DNA of 64,000 nt from Alphaproteobacteria bacterium (GTDB lineage Bacteria > Pseudomonadota > Alphaproteobacteria > Rhodobacterales > Rhodobacteraceae), in contig JARFTV010000005.1 in the NCBI GenBank assembly GCA_029289325.1, positions 57,774 through 121,773 of the forward strand. Reading direction: 5' to 3'. The notes beneath the pieces are model-generated. The model was not told where the DNA came from, made no database searches, and saw only the letters and a program-made list of their open reading frames with translations. Below, piece by piece: positions 1-9,916 of this stretch (its first letter is position 1; the number at the start of each line of letters is the position of its first letter). A program made the position numbers and the translations under genes.

Positions 1-2440
1 CCGGATGCCGGGAAAACGCTCGAAATAGCGGTCGATGAACCCTTGGGCCTCGGCACGAGGGATGCGCAGGTTGCGGGCAAGGCCGAAGCCGGAAATCCCG
101 TAGATCACCCCGAAGTTGATCGCCTTGGCCTTGCGGCGGATGTCCGGCGTCATCTCGGTGAGCGGCACGTTGAACATCTCCGATGCGGTCAGGGCGTGGA
201 TATCGATCCCCTCTTCGAAGGCGCGACGCAGCTGGGGGATATCGGCGATATGGGCGAGGATCCGCAGTTCGATCTGGGAGTAGTCGAGGCTGACCAGCAC
301 CCGGCCTTCGGGGGCGACGAAAGCCTCGCGGATGCGGCGACCTTCCTCGGTGCGGACCGGAATGTTCTGCAGGTTCGGATCGGTCGAGGCGAGCCGGCCG
401 GTGTTCGCCCCGGCGATGGAATAGCAGGTGTGGACCCGGCCCGTATCCGGATTGATGGCGGTCTGCAGCGCGTCGGTATATGTGGATTTCAGCTTGGCGA
501 TCTGGCGCCAGTCGAGCACCCGCGCCGCCAGTCGCGCACCTTGCGGATGGCTGTCCTCCAGCGTGGTGATGTCCTCCAGCACATCGGCTCCGGTGCCGTA
601 TGCGCCGGTCTTGCCCTTCTCGCCACCCGGCACCTGCATCCGGTCGAAGAGGATCTCGCCCAGCTGCTTCGGGCTGCCCACGTTGAAGGGTTCGCCGGCG
701 ATGGACTGGATCTCCTCCTCGAGCTGGACCAGCTTTTGCGCGAAGACGTTGGACATGCCGCGCAGGACCTCGCGGTCGACCTTGATCCCGGCCATCTCCA
801 TCTCGGCCAGGACCGGGACCAGCGGACGCTCCAGCGTTTCATAGACCGTGGTCACGCGCGCCCGATGAAGCTGGGGCTTGAACAGCTGCCAGAGGCGCAG
901 GGTCACGTCGGCATCCTCGGCCGCGTATTTCACGGCGTCCTCGATGGCGACCTTGTCGAAGGTGATCTGTGATTTGCCGCTGCCCAGAAGCGACTTGATC
1001 GGGATGCACTGGTGGCCGAGGTAGCGGTCGGCCAGTTCGTCCATCCCGTGGCCGTTCAGGCCGGCCTGCATGGCATAGCTCATCAGCATCGTGTCGTCGA
1101 ACGGCGTGATGCGGATGCCGTTCCGGGCAAAGATCTTCCAGTCGTATTTCATGTTCTGGCCGATCTTGAGGACGGCCGGATCCTCCAGCACCGGCTTCAG
1201 TGCAGCAAGCACATCGGCCAGCGGGATCTGGTCCGGGGCCAGCGCCGTCGCGCCGAAGAGGTCGCCGCCGCCGGTCGTGTGGCCGACGGGGATATAGGCC
1301 GCCTGTCCGGGATCGATGGCAAGCGAGATGCCAACCAGTTCGGCCTGCATCTCGTCAAGGCTCGTCGTCTCGGTATCGACGGCGACATGGCCCACCTCGC
1401 GGATCCGTCCGATCCAGCGGGTCAGGGTCTCCCGGTCGCGGATGCAGACATAAGAGGAATGGTCGAAGGGAAGCTGCTCCTCGATCGACGTCGTCTCTTC
1501 GTCGCGGGCGGCGACCTGCAGTTGCGAGACCTCCGGCAGCGAGGGCGGTGCCACGCCCAGCTTGTCGGCCACCCGCTTCGTCAGGGTGCGGAATTCCATC
1601 TTGGTCAGGAATTCCATCACCTTGTCCGGCTCGGGCAGGCGGATTTCCAGATCCTCCAGCGTGGCATCGACCGGCGTGTCGTCCTGCAGCGTCACCAGCT
1701 CGCGGCTGATGCGGATGCGGTCGGCGTTCTCGATCAGGGCCTCGCGGCGCTTGGGCTGCTTGATCTCGCCCGCGCGGGCCAGAAGCGTGTCAAGGTCGCC
1801 ATATTCCTGGATCAGCAGCGCAGCGGTCTTCAACCCGATGCCCGGAGCGCCTGGCACGTTATCCACGCTGTCGCCGGCAAGGGATTGTACGTCGATCACC
1901 CGGTTCGGAGGCACGCCGAATTTCTCCAGCACCTCGTCCGGGCCGATGGTCCGGGCCTTCATCGGATCGAACATGTCGATCCCCGGCCCGATCAGCTGCA
2001 TCAGGTCCTTGTCGGACGAGATGATCGTGCAGCTGCCGCCCGCCGCCACCGCCTGCTTTGCCAGCGTGGCGATGATGTCGTCAGCCTCGAATCCCTCGGT
2101 CTCCAGGCAGGCAACGTTGAAGGCCCGCGTCGCCTCACGCGTCAGGGGGAACTGCGGGCGCAGGTCCTCGGGCGGTTCGGGGCGGTTGGCCTTGTAGTCG
2201 GAATAGATCGCGTTGCGAAAGGTCTTGGAGGAATGGTCGAAGACGACCGCCAGATGCGTCGCCGCCTTGGCCCCGTTCGACCGGGACAGCTCATTCCACA
2301 GGATGTTGCAGAAGCCCGCCACGGCACCCACCGGCAGGCCATCCGACTTCCGCGTCAGGGGCGGCAGCGCATGATAGGCCCGGAAGATATAGGCCGAGCC
2401 GTCGATCAGATGCAGGTGGTGGCCCTTGCCGAATGCCATG
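1..2440 (-). CDS. polA: DNA polymerase I, 3'-truncated by window edge
   Basis: This encodes DNA polymerase I, used for Okazaki-fragment processing and repair synthesis. About 813 of the usual roughly 930 residues are visible. The start MAFGKGHHLHLIDGSAYIFR is the typical 5'-nuclease N-terminus. Near the window edge the translation shows motif A (SLDYSQIELRILAH) and the O-helix motif B (RRKAKAINFGVIYG). Motif C (VHDE) and the C-terminus lie outside the window. The ATG complement is at 2438-2440. The identity is sure. I did not translate the proofreading domain fully, so its catalytic residues are not confirmed. Confidence 0.97.
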
Positions 2441-2512
2441 GTCGGCCCCCTTCTTGTGGCTTGGGGGCCAGTATTGCCACGAAGCCCGACAGGGTGCCAC
2501 CCTTAGGCGGAA

Positions 2513-2536
2513 GGGCGGGACCATTCGGCCCCGCCC
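2513..2536 (-). terminator. Hairpin after small secreted-protein gene
   Basis: GGGCGGG and CCCGCCC arms of 7 bp enclose a 10-nt loop just past the stop of the small secreted protein (minus strand). The tail is only weakly T-rich, so this is a possible, not a strong, intrinsic terminator between that gene and polA. Confidence 0.35.
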
Positions 2537-2543
2537 GACGGGG

Positions 2544-2963
2544 TTACAGCCCCTGGATCGCTTCGCAGACCGGGCGCATCCGGGTGTCGTCATAGACGAA
2601 GCCCATGTCCTCGGCCGTGGTGGAACCCGAATCCGTGGTCACACTGGCGGACCCGTCGGCTTCCACCGCATCCGCGCCCTTCGACGGCTCCATCTCGGAG
2701 GCCCGGTTCATCAGCGCCTCGCAGCGGGTGCGGAGCGCGGTCTGGTCCTCGGGGCTCAGCGTCGACCACTGGGCCTGGATCTCCGAACTGGACCGCAGCG
2801 TGGTCATGTCGGTGTCCGCGAAGAAGGCGGTGCCGACGCGGGTCGACAGCCCGTTGTCGAGATCGATACCCACGCCGACATCGGCGGTGCCTTCGGTGGT
2901 CGTGGTCTGGGCAAAGGCCGGAACGGCCAGAACCATGGCAAGAAGGGGAGCGTAAAGTTTCAT
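2544..2963 (-). CDS. Small secreted protein of unknown function
   Basis: The 139-residue protein opens with a clear Sec signal peptide (MKLYAPLLAMVLAVPAFAQT, probable cleavage after AFA). The mature part is acidic and rich in Ser, Thr, Asp and Glu. It carries two cysteines, in LRTRCEALMN and in RPVCEAIQGL near the C-terminus, that could form a disulfide. The ATG at 2961-2963 was chosen over an in-frame upstream start because GGAGAG lies about 6 nt before it and the signal peptide begins there. I do not recognise a named family. The periplasmic location is inferred. It lies upstream of polA on the same strand with a hairpin between them. Confidence 0.75.
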   Translation of the reverse strand: MKLYAPLLAMVLAVPAFAQTTTTEGTADVGVGIDLDNGLSTRVGTAFFADTDMTTLRSSSEIQAQWSTLSPEDQTALRTRCEALMNRASEMEPSKGADAVEADGSASVTTDSGSTTAEDMGFVYDDTRMRPVCEAIQGL

Positions 2964-3097
2964 TATCTCTCTCCGGTTGGTGGCACCCGGGGTCGCACGT
3001 CCTTCGACGCGGTTACCCCAGGCTCGGTCCTTCAACCGAAAGGGACTGGCGTTGTTCCCACTGCCCCGGCGGCACGCGCGGGAAGGTGCCAGAGCGG

Positions 3098-4342
3098 TCA
3101 GATCGGATCGCCCAATCCTGCCGAGCGGAACCAGCGCACGATCGCGGCCCGTTCCTCCGGCTCCATCCAGCTCAGGTTGCCGGGAGGCATGGCATGGGTG
3201 ATTCCGGACTGCAGGTAGATCCGCCGCGCCTCATGCGCGATCTGCGCCTCGGTCTCCAGCACGACACCCTTCGGCGCCCAGTGCATCCCATCCCAGGCAG
3301 GCTCGGCCGCGTGGCACATGGAACACCGGCCCAGCACGATGCTGACCACATCCTCGAACCCGTCAGCCGAGGCATAGACCAGCGCCGCGCCTCGCAGCGT
3401 CCCGTCGGCGGCCTCCCCCTCTGCCAGCCGCATCGGCGCGGTCGAAAGCCAGGCGATGACCAGGAACAGGATCACCGTGACGCCCCAGGTCCAATGCGGG
3501 TTGCCCTTGCGGGCGTGGCGGGTGTTGAACCAGTGCCGGATGGTCACACCCATCAGGAAGACGAGGCTGGCGATGACCCAGTTCCACTCGGTCGCGAAGA
3601 CGAGGGGATAGTGGTTCGACAGCATCAGGAAGACGACCGGCAGGGTGAGGTAGTTGTTGTGCGTGCTGCGCTGCTTGGCGATCTTGCCGTATTTCGGGTC
3701 AGGTTTGCGGCCGGCCTTCAGGTCCGCCACCACCACCCGCTGGTTCGGCATGATGATGAAGAAGACGTTGCCCGACATGATGCTGGCGGTGAACGCCCCC
3801 AGATGCAGCATCGCCGCCCGGCCGCTGAAGACCTGGGTATAGAACCAGGCCATGCCGACCAGCACGACGAACAGCGCCACCATCAGAAGCGTCTGGTTCG
3901 CGTTCACGAAGACCTTGCAGATCGTGTTGTAGACCACCCAGCCAAAGGCCAGTGACGCCAGCGAGATCGCGACGGCCTGCCAGACGGAAAGCTCCATCAC
4001 CGTCGGATCGATCAGGAAAAGCTCGGCCCCGAGGTAGTAGACCAACGCCAGCAGGGCGAAGCCCGACAGCCAGGTCGCGTAGCTTTCCCATTTGAACCAG
4101 ACCAGATGGTCCGGCATTGCCGCCGGGGCGACGAGGTATTTCTGGATGTGGTAGAACCCGCCGCCGTGAACCTGCCATTCCTCGCCATCCGCGCCCGAGG
4201 CAAGGTTGCGGTCCCGGTGGAGGCCTAGGTCAAGCGCGATGAAATAGAAGCTCGACCCGATCCAGGCGATGGCCGTGATCACATGCAGCCAGCGCACCGC
4301 GATCTCGATCCATTCCCACAGCACCGCCCAGTCATACATCAC
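3098..4342 (-). CDS. puuD: Membrane-bound urate oxidase with C-terminal cytochrome c (PuuD)
   Basis: PuuD oxidises urate to 5-hydroxyisourate and passes electrons to its own cytochrome c domain rather than to O2 as soluble uricase does. The 414-residue protein has an N-terminal multi-helix membrane domain (LHVITAIAWIGSSFYFIALD, several later hydrophobic helices with conserved His). The C-terminal cytochrome has heme motif CSMCH at residues 340-344 and a likely distal Met in HAMPPGN. The length equals that of known PuuD proteins. It diverges from a LysR regulator and stands with uraH, puuE-uraD and allA, which confirms the pathway. ATG codons at 4342 and 4339 are both possible starts. Confidence 0.93.
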   Translation of the reverse strand: MMYDWAVLWEWIEIAVRWLHVITAIAWIGSSFYFIALDLGLHRDRNLASGADGEEWQVHGGGFYHIQKYLVAPAAMPDHLVWFKWESYATWLSGFALLALVYYLGAELFLIDPTVMELSVWQAVAISLASLAFGWVVYNTICKVFVNANQTLLMVALFVVLVGMAWFYTQVFSGRAAMLHLGAFTASIMSGNVFFIIMPNQRVVVADLKAGRKPDPKYGKIAKQRSTHNNYLTLPVVFLMLSNHYPLVFATEWNWVIASLVFLMGVTIRHWFNTRHARKGNPHWTWGVTVILFLVIAWLSTAPMRLAEGEAADGTLRGAALVYASADGFEDVVSIVLGRCSMCHAAEPAWDGMHWAPKGVVLETEAQIAHEARRIYLQSGITHAMPPGNLSWMEPEERAAIVRWFRSAGLGDPI

Positions 4343-4434
4343 GCGCCCTCCCCGGTTTTCCGAAACGCTATCCTGCGTCGCACCTTTCTGTTAATCCGGT
4401 GAAAGCCCGCATCACTTTCAAACCGTGCCGAAGA

Positions 4435-5355
4435 ATGTCCTACGTCAACAATATCCGCATGTTCGTGCGCGTCTACGAACTCGGCAGCATGTCCGCCGCC
4501 GCCCGCGACCAGCGCACCTCGCCCGCGGTCGCCTCGGCCCGGATCTCGGATCTTGAGAAACATCTCGGCGTCCGGCTTTTCAGCCGGACCACCCGCAGCC
4601 TGCAACCCACTGAAAACGGCCGCATCTTCTATGACGGTGCCCGTCGCGTGCTGGAGGCGATCGACGAGGCCGAGGCCGCGGTGATGGACGTGACCCAGAA
4701 CCCGCGCGGCACGATCTTCGTCGCCGCGCCGCTTGGGATCGGCCGCAGGCTGATCGCCCCCCGCGTGCCCGCCTTCAAGACCCTCTATCCCCAGATCGAC
4801 GTGCGCCTGCGGCTCTCGGACCGCGGCATCGACGTCGTGGCCGAGGGTATCGACGTCGCCTTCCATCTCGGGCTGCTCGAGGATTCCACCCTCAAGGTCC
4901 GCACCATCGCCGACTGCCCACGCCTCCTCTGCACCTCGCCCGCCTATGTCGCGCGGCGGGGGATGCCCGAGGACGGCGCGGCCCTCGTCCGCGACCGGCA
5001 CGACTGCCTGAACCTGCGCTTTCCCGGCGCCAAGGAGTTCCAATGGACACTCCTGACCCCCGAAGGCCCGCGCCGGTTCGAGATTTCTGGGCCCTTCGAA
5101 AGCGATGACGGCGACGTGCTGACCGGCTGGGCGCTGGACGGCCACGGAATCGTGCTGAAACCGCAGTTCGAAGTGGCTGATCATCTGCGCAGCGGCGCGC
5201 TGGTGCCGGTCGCAACCGCCACCCCGCCCCTGCCGGTCCAGCTTTCCACGCTCAGCCAGCACCGCAGGCTGAAGGATCCGAAGATCCAGCTCTTCACCGA
5301 TTTCATCGCCAGCCAGATCCGCGAGGACCTCCGCCGCGCTGCGTCCCAAGAGTAG
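4435..5355 (+). CDS. LysR-family transcriptional regulator, probably of urate catabolism
   Basis: The 306-residue LysR-type protein has an N-terminal winged helix-turn-helix (NIRMFVRVYELGSMSAAARD, SARISDLEKHLGVRLFSRTT) and a periplasmic-binding-like effector domain. The start at 4435 (MSYVNNIRMF) fits the family's usual N-terminus. A GTG at 4399 would add 12 residues. It is transcribed away from puuD, the normal layout for a LysR activator of the neighbouring operon, so control of urate genes by a purine intermediate is a reasonable inference. The stop codon lies inside a REP-like palindrome. Confidence 0.88.
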   Translation: MSYVNNIRMFVRVYELGSMSAAARDQRTSPAVASARISDLEKHLGVRLFSRTTRSLQPTENGRIFYDGARRVLEAIDEAEAAVMDVTQNPRGTIFVAAPLGIGRRLIAPRVPAFKTLYPQIDVRLRLSDRGIDVVAEGIDVAFHLGLLEDSTLKVRTIADCPRLLCTSPAYVARRGMPEDGAALVRDRHDCLNLRFPGAKEFQWTLLTPEGPRRFEISGPFESDDGDVLTGWALDGHGIVLKPQFEVADHLRSGALVPVATATPPLPVQLSTLSQHRRLKDPKIQLFTDFIASQIREDLRRAASQE

Positions 5356-5378
5356 GGTGGGCGATCCGCCCACCCTAC
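5352..5378. repeat. REP-like palindrome, copy 1
   Basis: Perfect 12-bp arms (GTAGGGTGGGCG and its complement) flank a 3-nt centre. The element contains the stop codon of the LysR gene. The same arm sequence recurs at 5395 and 20722, so it is a dispersed repeat rather than a lone terminator. Confidence 0.85.
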
Positions 5379-5394
5379 GCCCGCGCTCGTCCTG

Positions 5395-5418
5395 GTAGGG
5401 TGGGCGATCCGCCCACCG
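5395..5418. repeat. REP-like palindrome, copy 2 (one arm decayed)
   Basis: The left arm GTAGGGTGGGCG is identical to copy 1, 43 bp away. The right arm matches only over CGCCCACC before diverging. The two copies in direct array resemble a REP doublet. Confidence 0.75.
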
Positions 5419-5426
5419 TCCAACGG

Positions 5427-5454
5427 AAAAGGGGCGGAGCCGCAGCCCCGCCCC
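5427..5454 (-). terminator. Intrinsic terminator of the DUF2125 gene
   Basis: Read on the minus strand, GGGGCGG and CCGCCCC form a 7-bp stem followed by TTTT, 22 bp after the stop of the DUF2125 gene. This is a standard rho-independent terminator shape. Confidence 0.65.
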
Positions 5455-5475
5455 CCGTCCTGCACCGCGACCCGC

Positions 5476-6972
5476 TTACTGGATCTGCTGGCCGTTCACG
5501 AAGACCGCGAAACCTTCCTTCGCTTCGATCTTGGTGGTCAGCTCATCCGGGTTCGCGCCCGGCGACATGAAGGCACCCATCATCATCCGCGCGCCCATCG
5601 CGTCTTCCTCGGCCATGAGCCCGGTGGCGATCAGCCCGTCGATCAGCGCATTCGCGCCGGTGATGGTCACATCCGCCTCACCCAGCGGCATCGGCATCCC
5701 CATCGAATTGTCGAAGGTGAAGGCGCCCGTCGCGCGCAGGGCCGCACCGGCCACGTTCAGCGCAATCTCGGTGATGTCCAGCGTCTCAGGCTCCGGCACC
5801 GGCGGCTCCATGCCCGCGTCCTCGGCATTCGCAATCGCCGCGAAATCGACCTTGGCCTTGCCGGAGACATCGATCGCGATATCCGCCGCATCCCGGCTCA
5901 GCGCGCCCTGCGGGTCGAACATCGCCCAGGTTTCCTCGTTGATGCTCAGCTGGTTCAGCTTCAGCAGCAGCCCGTAATCCCCCGCCGTCTCGGTCGCCAT
6001 GACCGGCGAGGTCAGGCCGAATTCCATCGGGCCCGAGGTCACCTTGAACGGCGCCGGCATCATCCCCGAGGTTCCCTCGATGTCCAGCCCGCTGCTGGTC
6101 GAGCTGATCTGGAAGCGGTCCTTGTTGAACTCACCCGAGGCTTCGCCCGCGCCAGCCGTGATCGTCATGTTCATCGGCATGTAGGGGCTGTCCTGCGCGA
6201 CGGTGCCAGCGGAATCGCCCTGCTTCGAGCTGAAGGTCAGCGCCAGCCCTTCCTGCAGCGCGACGCCGAAATCTTCCGGCATCTCGCTACCCGCCGAAAC
6301 GCTTGTCGGCAGCGCCAGCTGCACCGCAAGCTCGATCCCCCGCGTGGTGCTCGTCGTGGTCTGCTTCAGTTCCAGCGACGGATCGTCCGAGCTTGTGTTA
6401 TAGGCCAGGGCATCGGCCTTCAGCTCCAGCCCGAAGGTCCGGTTCGTGCCGGGGATGTCGGAGTAGCTCCCGGCCAGGCCGGTGAAGCCAAAGTTCCCGG
6501 CGTTCTTCACTTCCGGCGCGGGCGAGCCGTCGAACGAAAAGCCGGGCGCGGACGTGTCATAGGCCACATCCAGCCGGGCCGCAGTGTAGTCATAGACCAG
6601 CCCGCCGTCCGCCTCGCGCGCGACCAGCGCCAGCCCCTCGTGCGATACCTTGACCGAACCCTTGGTCTCGCCCGACATCGACACGCCGATATTGGCGCCC
6701 GGCGCGATGGTGACCGACCCGTCGGCGGCTTCGGTCAGCGTCATGTCGGAAATGGTGATCCCGGGGACCCCCTCCGGCGCAATCGACACGCCATTCAGCG
6801 TCAACACGCCACCAGAATTGTTCTCGGTCGCAGCGGTCACTTCCAGCCCGACGGCGGCCCCCGCATCCTTCCAGGACTGCCAGACCTGATCCGCGGTCAG
6901 CGCGAAGGAGGCCGTGCTCCCCATCAAGAAAACAACGGCCGGAACGGCCAAATTGGACGTCATGCGAAACAT
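5476..6972 (-). CDS. DUF2125 domain-containing protein, exported
   Basis: The 498-residue protein has an N-terminal signal sequence (MTSNLAVPAVVFLMGSTASF). The long, low-Cys body is beta-rich, with repeated segments like GVSIAPEGVPGITISDMTLT and FGLTSPVMATETAGDYGLLL. This matches the DUF2125 family common in Rhodobacterales, whose function is not known. The ATG at 6972 has AAGGAGAA at ideal distance and was preferred to an upstream in-frame start at 7020. It lies between urate genes on the minus strand but has its own terminator, so a role in urate metabolism is not implied. Confidence 0.82.
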   Translation of the reverse strand: MFRMTSNLAVPAVVFLMGSTASFALTADQVWQSWKDAGAAVGLEVTAATENNSGGVLTLNGVSIAPEGVPGITISDMTLTEAADGSVTIAPGANIGVSMSGETKGSVKVSHEGLALVAREADGGLVYDYTAARLDVAYDTSAPGFSFDGSPAPEVKNAGNFGFTGLAGSYSDIPGTNRTFGLELKADALAYNTSSDDPSLELKQTTTSTTRGIELAVQLALPTSVSAGSEMPEDFGVALQEGLALTFSSKQGDSAGTVAQDSPYMPMNMTITAGAGEASGEFNKDRFQISSTSSGLDIEGTSGMMPAPFKVTSGPMEFGLTSPVMATETAGDYGLLLKLNQLSINEETWAMFDPQGALSRDAADIAIDVSGKAKVDFAAIANAEDAGMEPPVPEPETLDITEIALNVAGAALRATGAFTFDNSMGMPMPLGEADVTITGANALIDGLIATGLMAEEDAMGARMMMGAFMSPGANPDELTTKIEAKEGFAVFVNGQQIQ

Positions 6973-7098
6973 GCGGTTCTCCTTAACCCCGATAAAACGA
7001 CGGCAATACAAGATACCCATAAACCGTCAACCGCAAGTGACGGTTTCTCGACCTTGCCAGTGCCAGGCATCACGTCGGCGGCACGGGGCCGACCGGGC

Positions 7099-7452
7099 TC
7101 AGGATCCGCGATAGGTGGAATAGCCGAAGGGCGATATCAGCAGAGGCACATGATAGTGCTGCCCCGCATCCGGCACGCCGAAGCGGATCGGGATTTCGTC
7201 AAGGAACAGCACCCCCGGCCCCGCCTGCCCCGAGCCGCGCAGATAGTCGCCGGCGGCAAAGACCAACTCATAGACTCCGGCCTCCAGCGCCTCGCCCTCC
7301 AGAAGCGGACCGTCCGTGCGCCCGTCGGAATTCGTCGTGACCTCGCGCAGCTGCGCGCGCTCCCCGCCCGACAGCCGGTAAAGCGTGATCCTCACCCCAG
7401 CCGCGGGCTTGCCCCGCGCGGTGTCCAGCACATGCGTCGACAGCCGTCCCAT
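7099..7452 (-). CDS. uraH: 5-hydroxyisourate hydrolase
   Basis: UraH hydrolyses 5-hydroxyisourate, the PuuD product, to OHCU. The 117-residue protein is the usual length. It shows the transthyretin-like hallmarks: N-terminal LSTHVLDTARGKPA with the active-site His, a central NSDGRTD, and the C-terminal tetrapeptide YRGS. The start at 7452 (MGRLSTHVLD) has GGAGGA just upstream. It diverges from the puuE-uraD fusion gene, leaving about 136 bp that must hold promoters for both directions. Confidence 0.96.
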   Translation of the reverse strand: MGRLSTHVLDTARGKPAAGVRITLYRLSGGERAQLREVTTNSDGRTDGPLLEGEALEAGVYELVFAAGDYLRGSGQAGPGVLFLDEIPIRFGVPDAGQHYHVPLLISPFGYSTYRGS

Positions 7453-7588
7453 TCCATCCTCCGTTTTCCGCATCTGATCACGAAACCCCGCGCCCGGGGA
7501 CCCCGCATTGCGCGCATATGACCTTTCGTGAAAAGCTGAAAATATCTTCACCCAACCTGCCCTAATCTGCCCGGAGGAGGATCATTCC

Positions 7589-9004
7589 GTGCACCGCTAC
7601 CCCCGCGACTTTCGAGGCTACGGCCCCACTCCCCCCGATGCCCGCTGGCCTGGCGGCGCGAAGATCGCCGTGTCGGTCGTCCTGAACTACGAGGAAGGGG
7701 GCGAGAACAACATCCTGCATGGCGACGCCCAGTCCGAGGCGTTTCTCTCCGACATCGCCGGAGCCGCGCCCTGGCCCGGCCAACGCCACTGGAACATGGA
7801 GTCGATCTACGACTACGGCGCCCGCGCCGGCTTCTGGCGGCTGCATCGGCTGTTCACCGGGATGGACATTCCCGTCACGGTCTACGGGGTGACTTCGGCG
7901 CTGGCCCGCAACCCCGAACAGGTCGCCGCGATGAAATCCGCGGGGTGGGAGATCGCCTCCCACGGCCTGAAATGGGTCGACCACCGCGACATGCCCGAGG
8001 CCGAGGAGGCCACCCAGATCGCCGAATCCTTCCGCCTGCATGAGGAAGTGGTCGGAGAGCCCCCGCAGGGCTGGTACACCGGCCGCTGCTCGATGAACAC
8101 GGTGCGCCTGACGGCCGAGACCCGGCGGCTGGCCTGGATTTCCGACACCTATGACGACGACCTGCCCTACTGGCGCGAATATGGTGACCATGACCAGCTG
8201 GTGATCCCCTACACGCTCGAAGCCAACGACATGCGCTTCGCCACCGCGCCGGGCTACATCACGGGTGAGCAGTTCTACCAGTATCTCAAGGACAGCTTCG
8301 ACACCCTTTATGCCGAAGGTCAGGCAGGCGCGGCCAGGATGTTCTCCATCGGCCTGCACTGCCGCCTGATCGGCCGCCCCGGCAAGATCGCGGGTCTGCA
8401 ACGGTTCCTCGACTATGCCAGATCGCACGACGGCGTCTGGTTCCCGCGCCGGATCGACATCGCCGATCATTGGAGAAAGACCCATCCACCCAAACGCTTC
8501 GAACGGCCAAGCCAGATGGCCCGCGAACGGTTCGTGGAGCGCTTCGGCTCAATTTTCGAACATTCTCCCTGGATCGCCGACCGCGCCTTCGATCTGGAGC
8601 TCGGCCCGGCGCATGACAGTGCCACGGGCCTCCACAATGCCCTGGCCCGCATCTTCCGCTCGGCCTCGCCCGACGAACGCCTCGGCGTCCTGCGCGCCCA
8701 CCCCGACCTTGCCGGGAAGCTCGCCGCCGCGAAACGCCTGACGCCCGAATCCACCGCCGAACAGGCCTCTGCCGCCCTCGACGCGCTGACCGACGAGGAG
8801 CGAACCCGCTTCCAGCGGCTGAACGAGGACTATGTCGCGAAACACGGCTTCCCCTTCATCATCGCCGTTCGCGACAACACCAAGGCCTCGATCCTGCAGG
8901 CTTTCGCGACCCGGATATCGAACGACACTGCCACCGAATTCGCCACCGCCTGCCGTCAGGTAGAGCGCATCGCCGAACTGCGCCTCAAGGACCAATTGCC
9001 ATGA
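7589..9004 (+). CDS. puuE-uraD: Bifunctional allantoinase (PuuE) - OHCU decarboxylase (UraD) fusion
   Basis: The 471-residue protein joins two steps. Residues 1 to about 300 are a PuuE-type allantoinase of the polysaccharide-deacetylase fold (RYPRDFRGYG, VVLNYEEGGENN, ASHGLKWVDH), opening the hydantoin ring of allantoin. Residues about 305 to 471 are OHCU decarboxylase (ERFGSIFEHSPWIADRAF, LGVLRAHPDLAGKL, HGFPFIIAVRD), which makes S-allantoin. The GTG start at 7589 follows GGAGGAGG at good spacing. The stop overlaps the next gene's start by ATGA, so translation is probably coupled. Similar fusions are known, but here the order of domains is opposite to the order of the reactions. Confidence 0.94.
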   Translation: MHRYPRDFRGYGPTPPDARWPGGAKIAVSVVLNYEEGGENNILHGDAQSEAFLSDIAGAAPWPGQRHWNMESIYDYGARAGFWRLHRLFTGMDIPVTVYGVTSALARNPEQVAAMKSAGWEIASHGLKWVDHRDMPEAEEATQIAESFRLHEEVVGEPPQGWYTGRCSMNTVRLTAETRRLAWISDTYDDDLPYWREYGDHDQLVIPYTLEANDMRFATAPGYITGEQFYQYLKDSFDTLYAEGQAGAARMFSIGLHCRLIGRPGKIAGLQRFLDYARSHDGVWFPRRIDIADHWRKTHPPKRFERPSQMARERFVERFGSIFEHSPWIADRAFDLELGPAHDSATGLHNALARIFRSASPDERLGVLRAHPDLAGKLAAAKRLTPESTAEQASAALDALTDEERTRFQRLNEDYVAKHGFPFIIAVRDNTKASILQAFATRISNDTATEFATACRQVERIAELRLKDQLP

Positions 9005-9840
9005 GCTACTACACCCCGCCCGGCGGCCTGCCGCCCCAGACCGCACTGATGACCCAGCGCGCGGTCTTCACCACCGCTTACGCCTTCATCCCGAACGGGT
9101 GCTTTTCCGACATCGTCACCAGCTGCCTCCCCGGCTGGGACAGGACCCGCCTCTGGCTGATCGCCCGCCCCATGTCCGGCTTCGCCGAGACCTTCAGCCA
9201 ATATGTGATGGAGGTCCAACCCGGAGGCGGCTCCGACACCCCGGACCCCGAGACCGGTGCGCAACACTGGCTCTTCTTCACGGGCGGCCTTGCGACGCTG
9301 ACCATCGACGGCACCGGCTACGAGATGGAGGAAGGCTCCTACGCCTATATCCCTGCGGGCTCCCGCTGGACCCTTCTCGCCGAAGGCAACGCCCCGGCCC
9401 GGTTCCACTGGCTGCGCAAGCTCTACGAACCCGCCCCCGGCGTGCCCGCGCCCGAGGCCTTCGTCATCAACGAACGCGACGTCCCGATCCGCTGGATGCC
9501 CGACACGGGTGAGCGTTGGGGCACCACCCGGTTTGTCGAGCCTGACGACATCCGCCACGACGCGCATGTCAACATCGTCACCTTCCAGCCCGGCGGCGTG
9601 ATCCCCTTCGAGGAAACCCATGTCATGGAGCACGGCCTTTACGTGCTGGAGGGCAAGGCCGTCTACAAGCTGAACCAGGACTGGGTAGAGGTCGAAGCCG
9701 GAGACTTCATGTGGCTCCGCGCCTACTGCCCGCAGGCCTGCTATGCCGCCGGGCCGGGCCGCTTCCGCTATCTGCTTTACAAGGACGTCAACCGCCACGC
9801 CAAGCTGCGCGGTCCCGGCGCCTTTGGGCCCCCGAGATGA
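9001..9840 (+). CDS. allE: (S)-ureidoglycine aminohydrolase, bicupin
   Basis: The enzyme releases ammonia from (S)-ureidoglycine to give (S)-ureidoglycolate. The 279-residue protein is a bicupin: an N-terminal cupin (GAQHWLFFTGGLATL, YIPAGSRWTL) and a C-terminal metal-binding cupin with HDAHVNIVTFQPGG, ETHVMEHGLYVLEG and GDFMWLRAYCPQACYA. The start ATG overlaps the puuE-uraD stop. The pathway position between allantoate and AllA supports the call. UGHY/AllE naming differs between systems. Confidence 0.93.
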   Translation: MSYYTPPGGLPPQTALMTQRAVFTTAYAFIPNGCFSDIVTSCLPGWDRTRLWLIARPMSGFAETFSQYVMEVQPGGGSDTPDPETGAQHWLFFTGGLATLTIDGTGYEMEEGSYAYIPAGSRWTLLAEGNAPARFHWLRKLYEPAPGVPAPEAFVINERDVPIRWMPDTGERWGTTRFVEPDDIRHDAHVNIVTFQPGGVIPFEETHVMEHGLYVLEGKAVYKLNQDWVEVEAGDFMWLRAYCPQACYAAGPGRFRYLLYKDVNRHAKLRGPGAFGPPR

Positions 9841-9916
9841 TGGTTTCGTACCGGCCCAAGTATACCGGGGGTCCGGGCGCTGGCCCCCGGCCCGACGGCC
9901 AGCCAGGGAGCCGCGC

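Noticed and set aside
1012-2595. 527-residue open frame on the plus strand
   Set aside because: It is antisense to polA, which has intact motifs on the minus strand.
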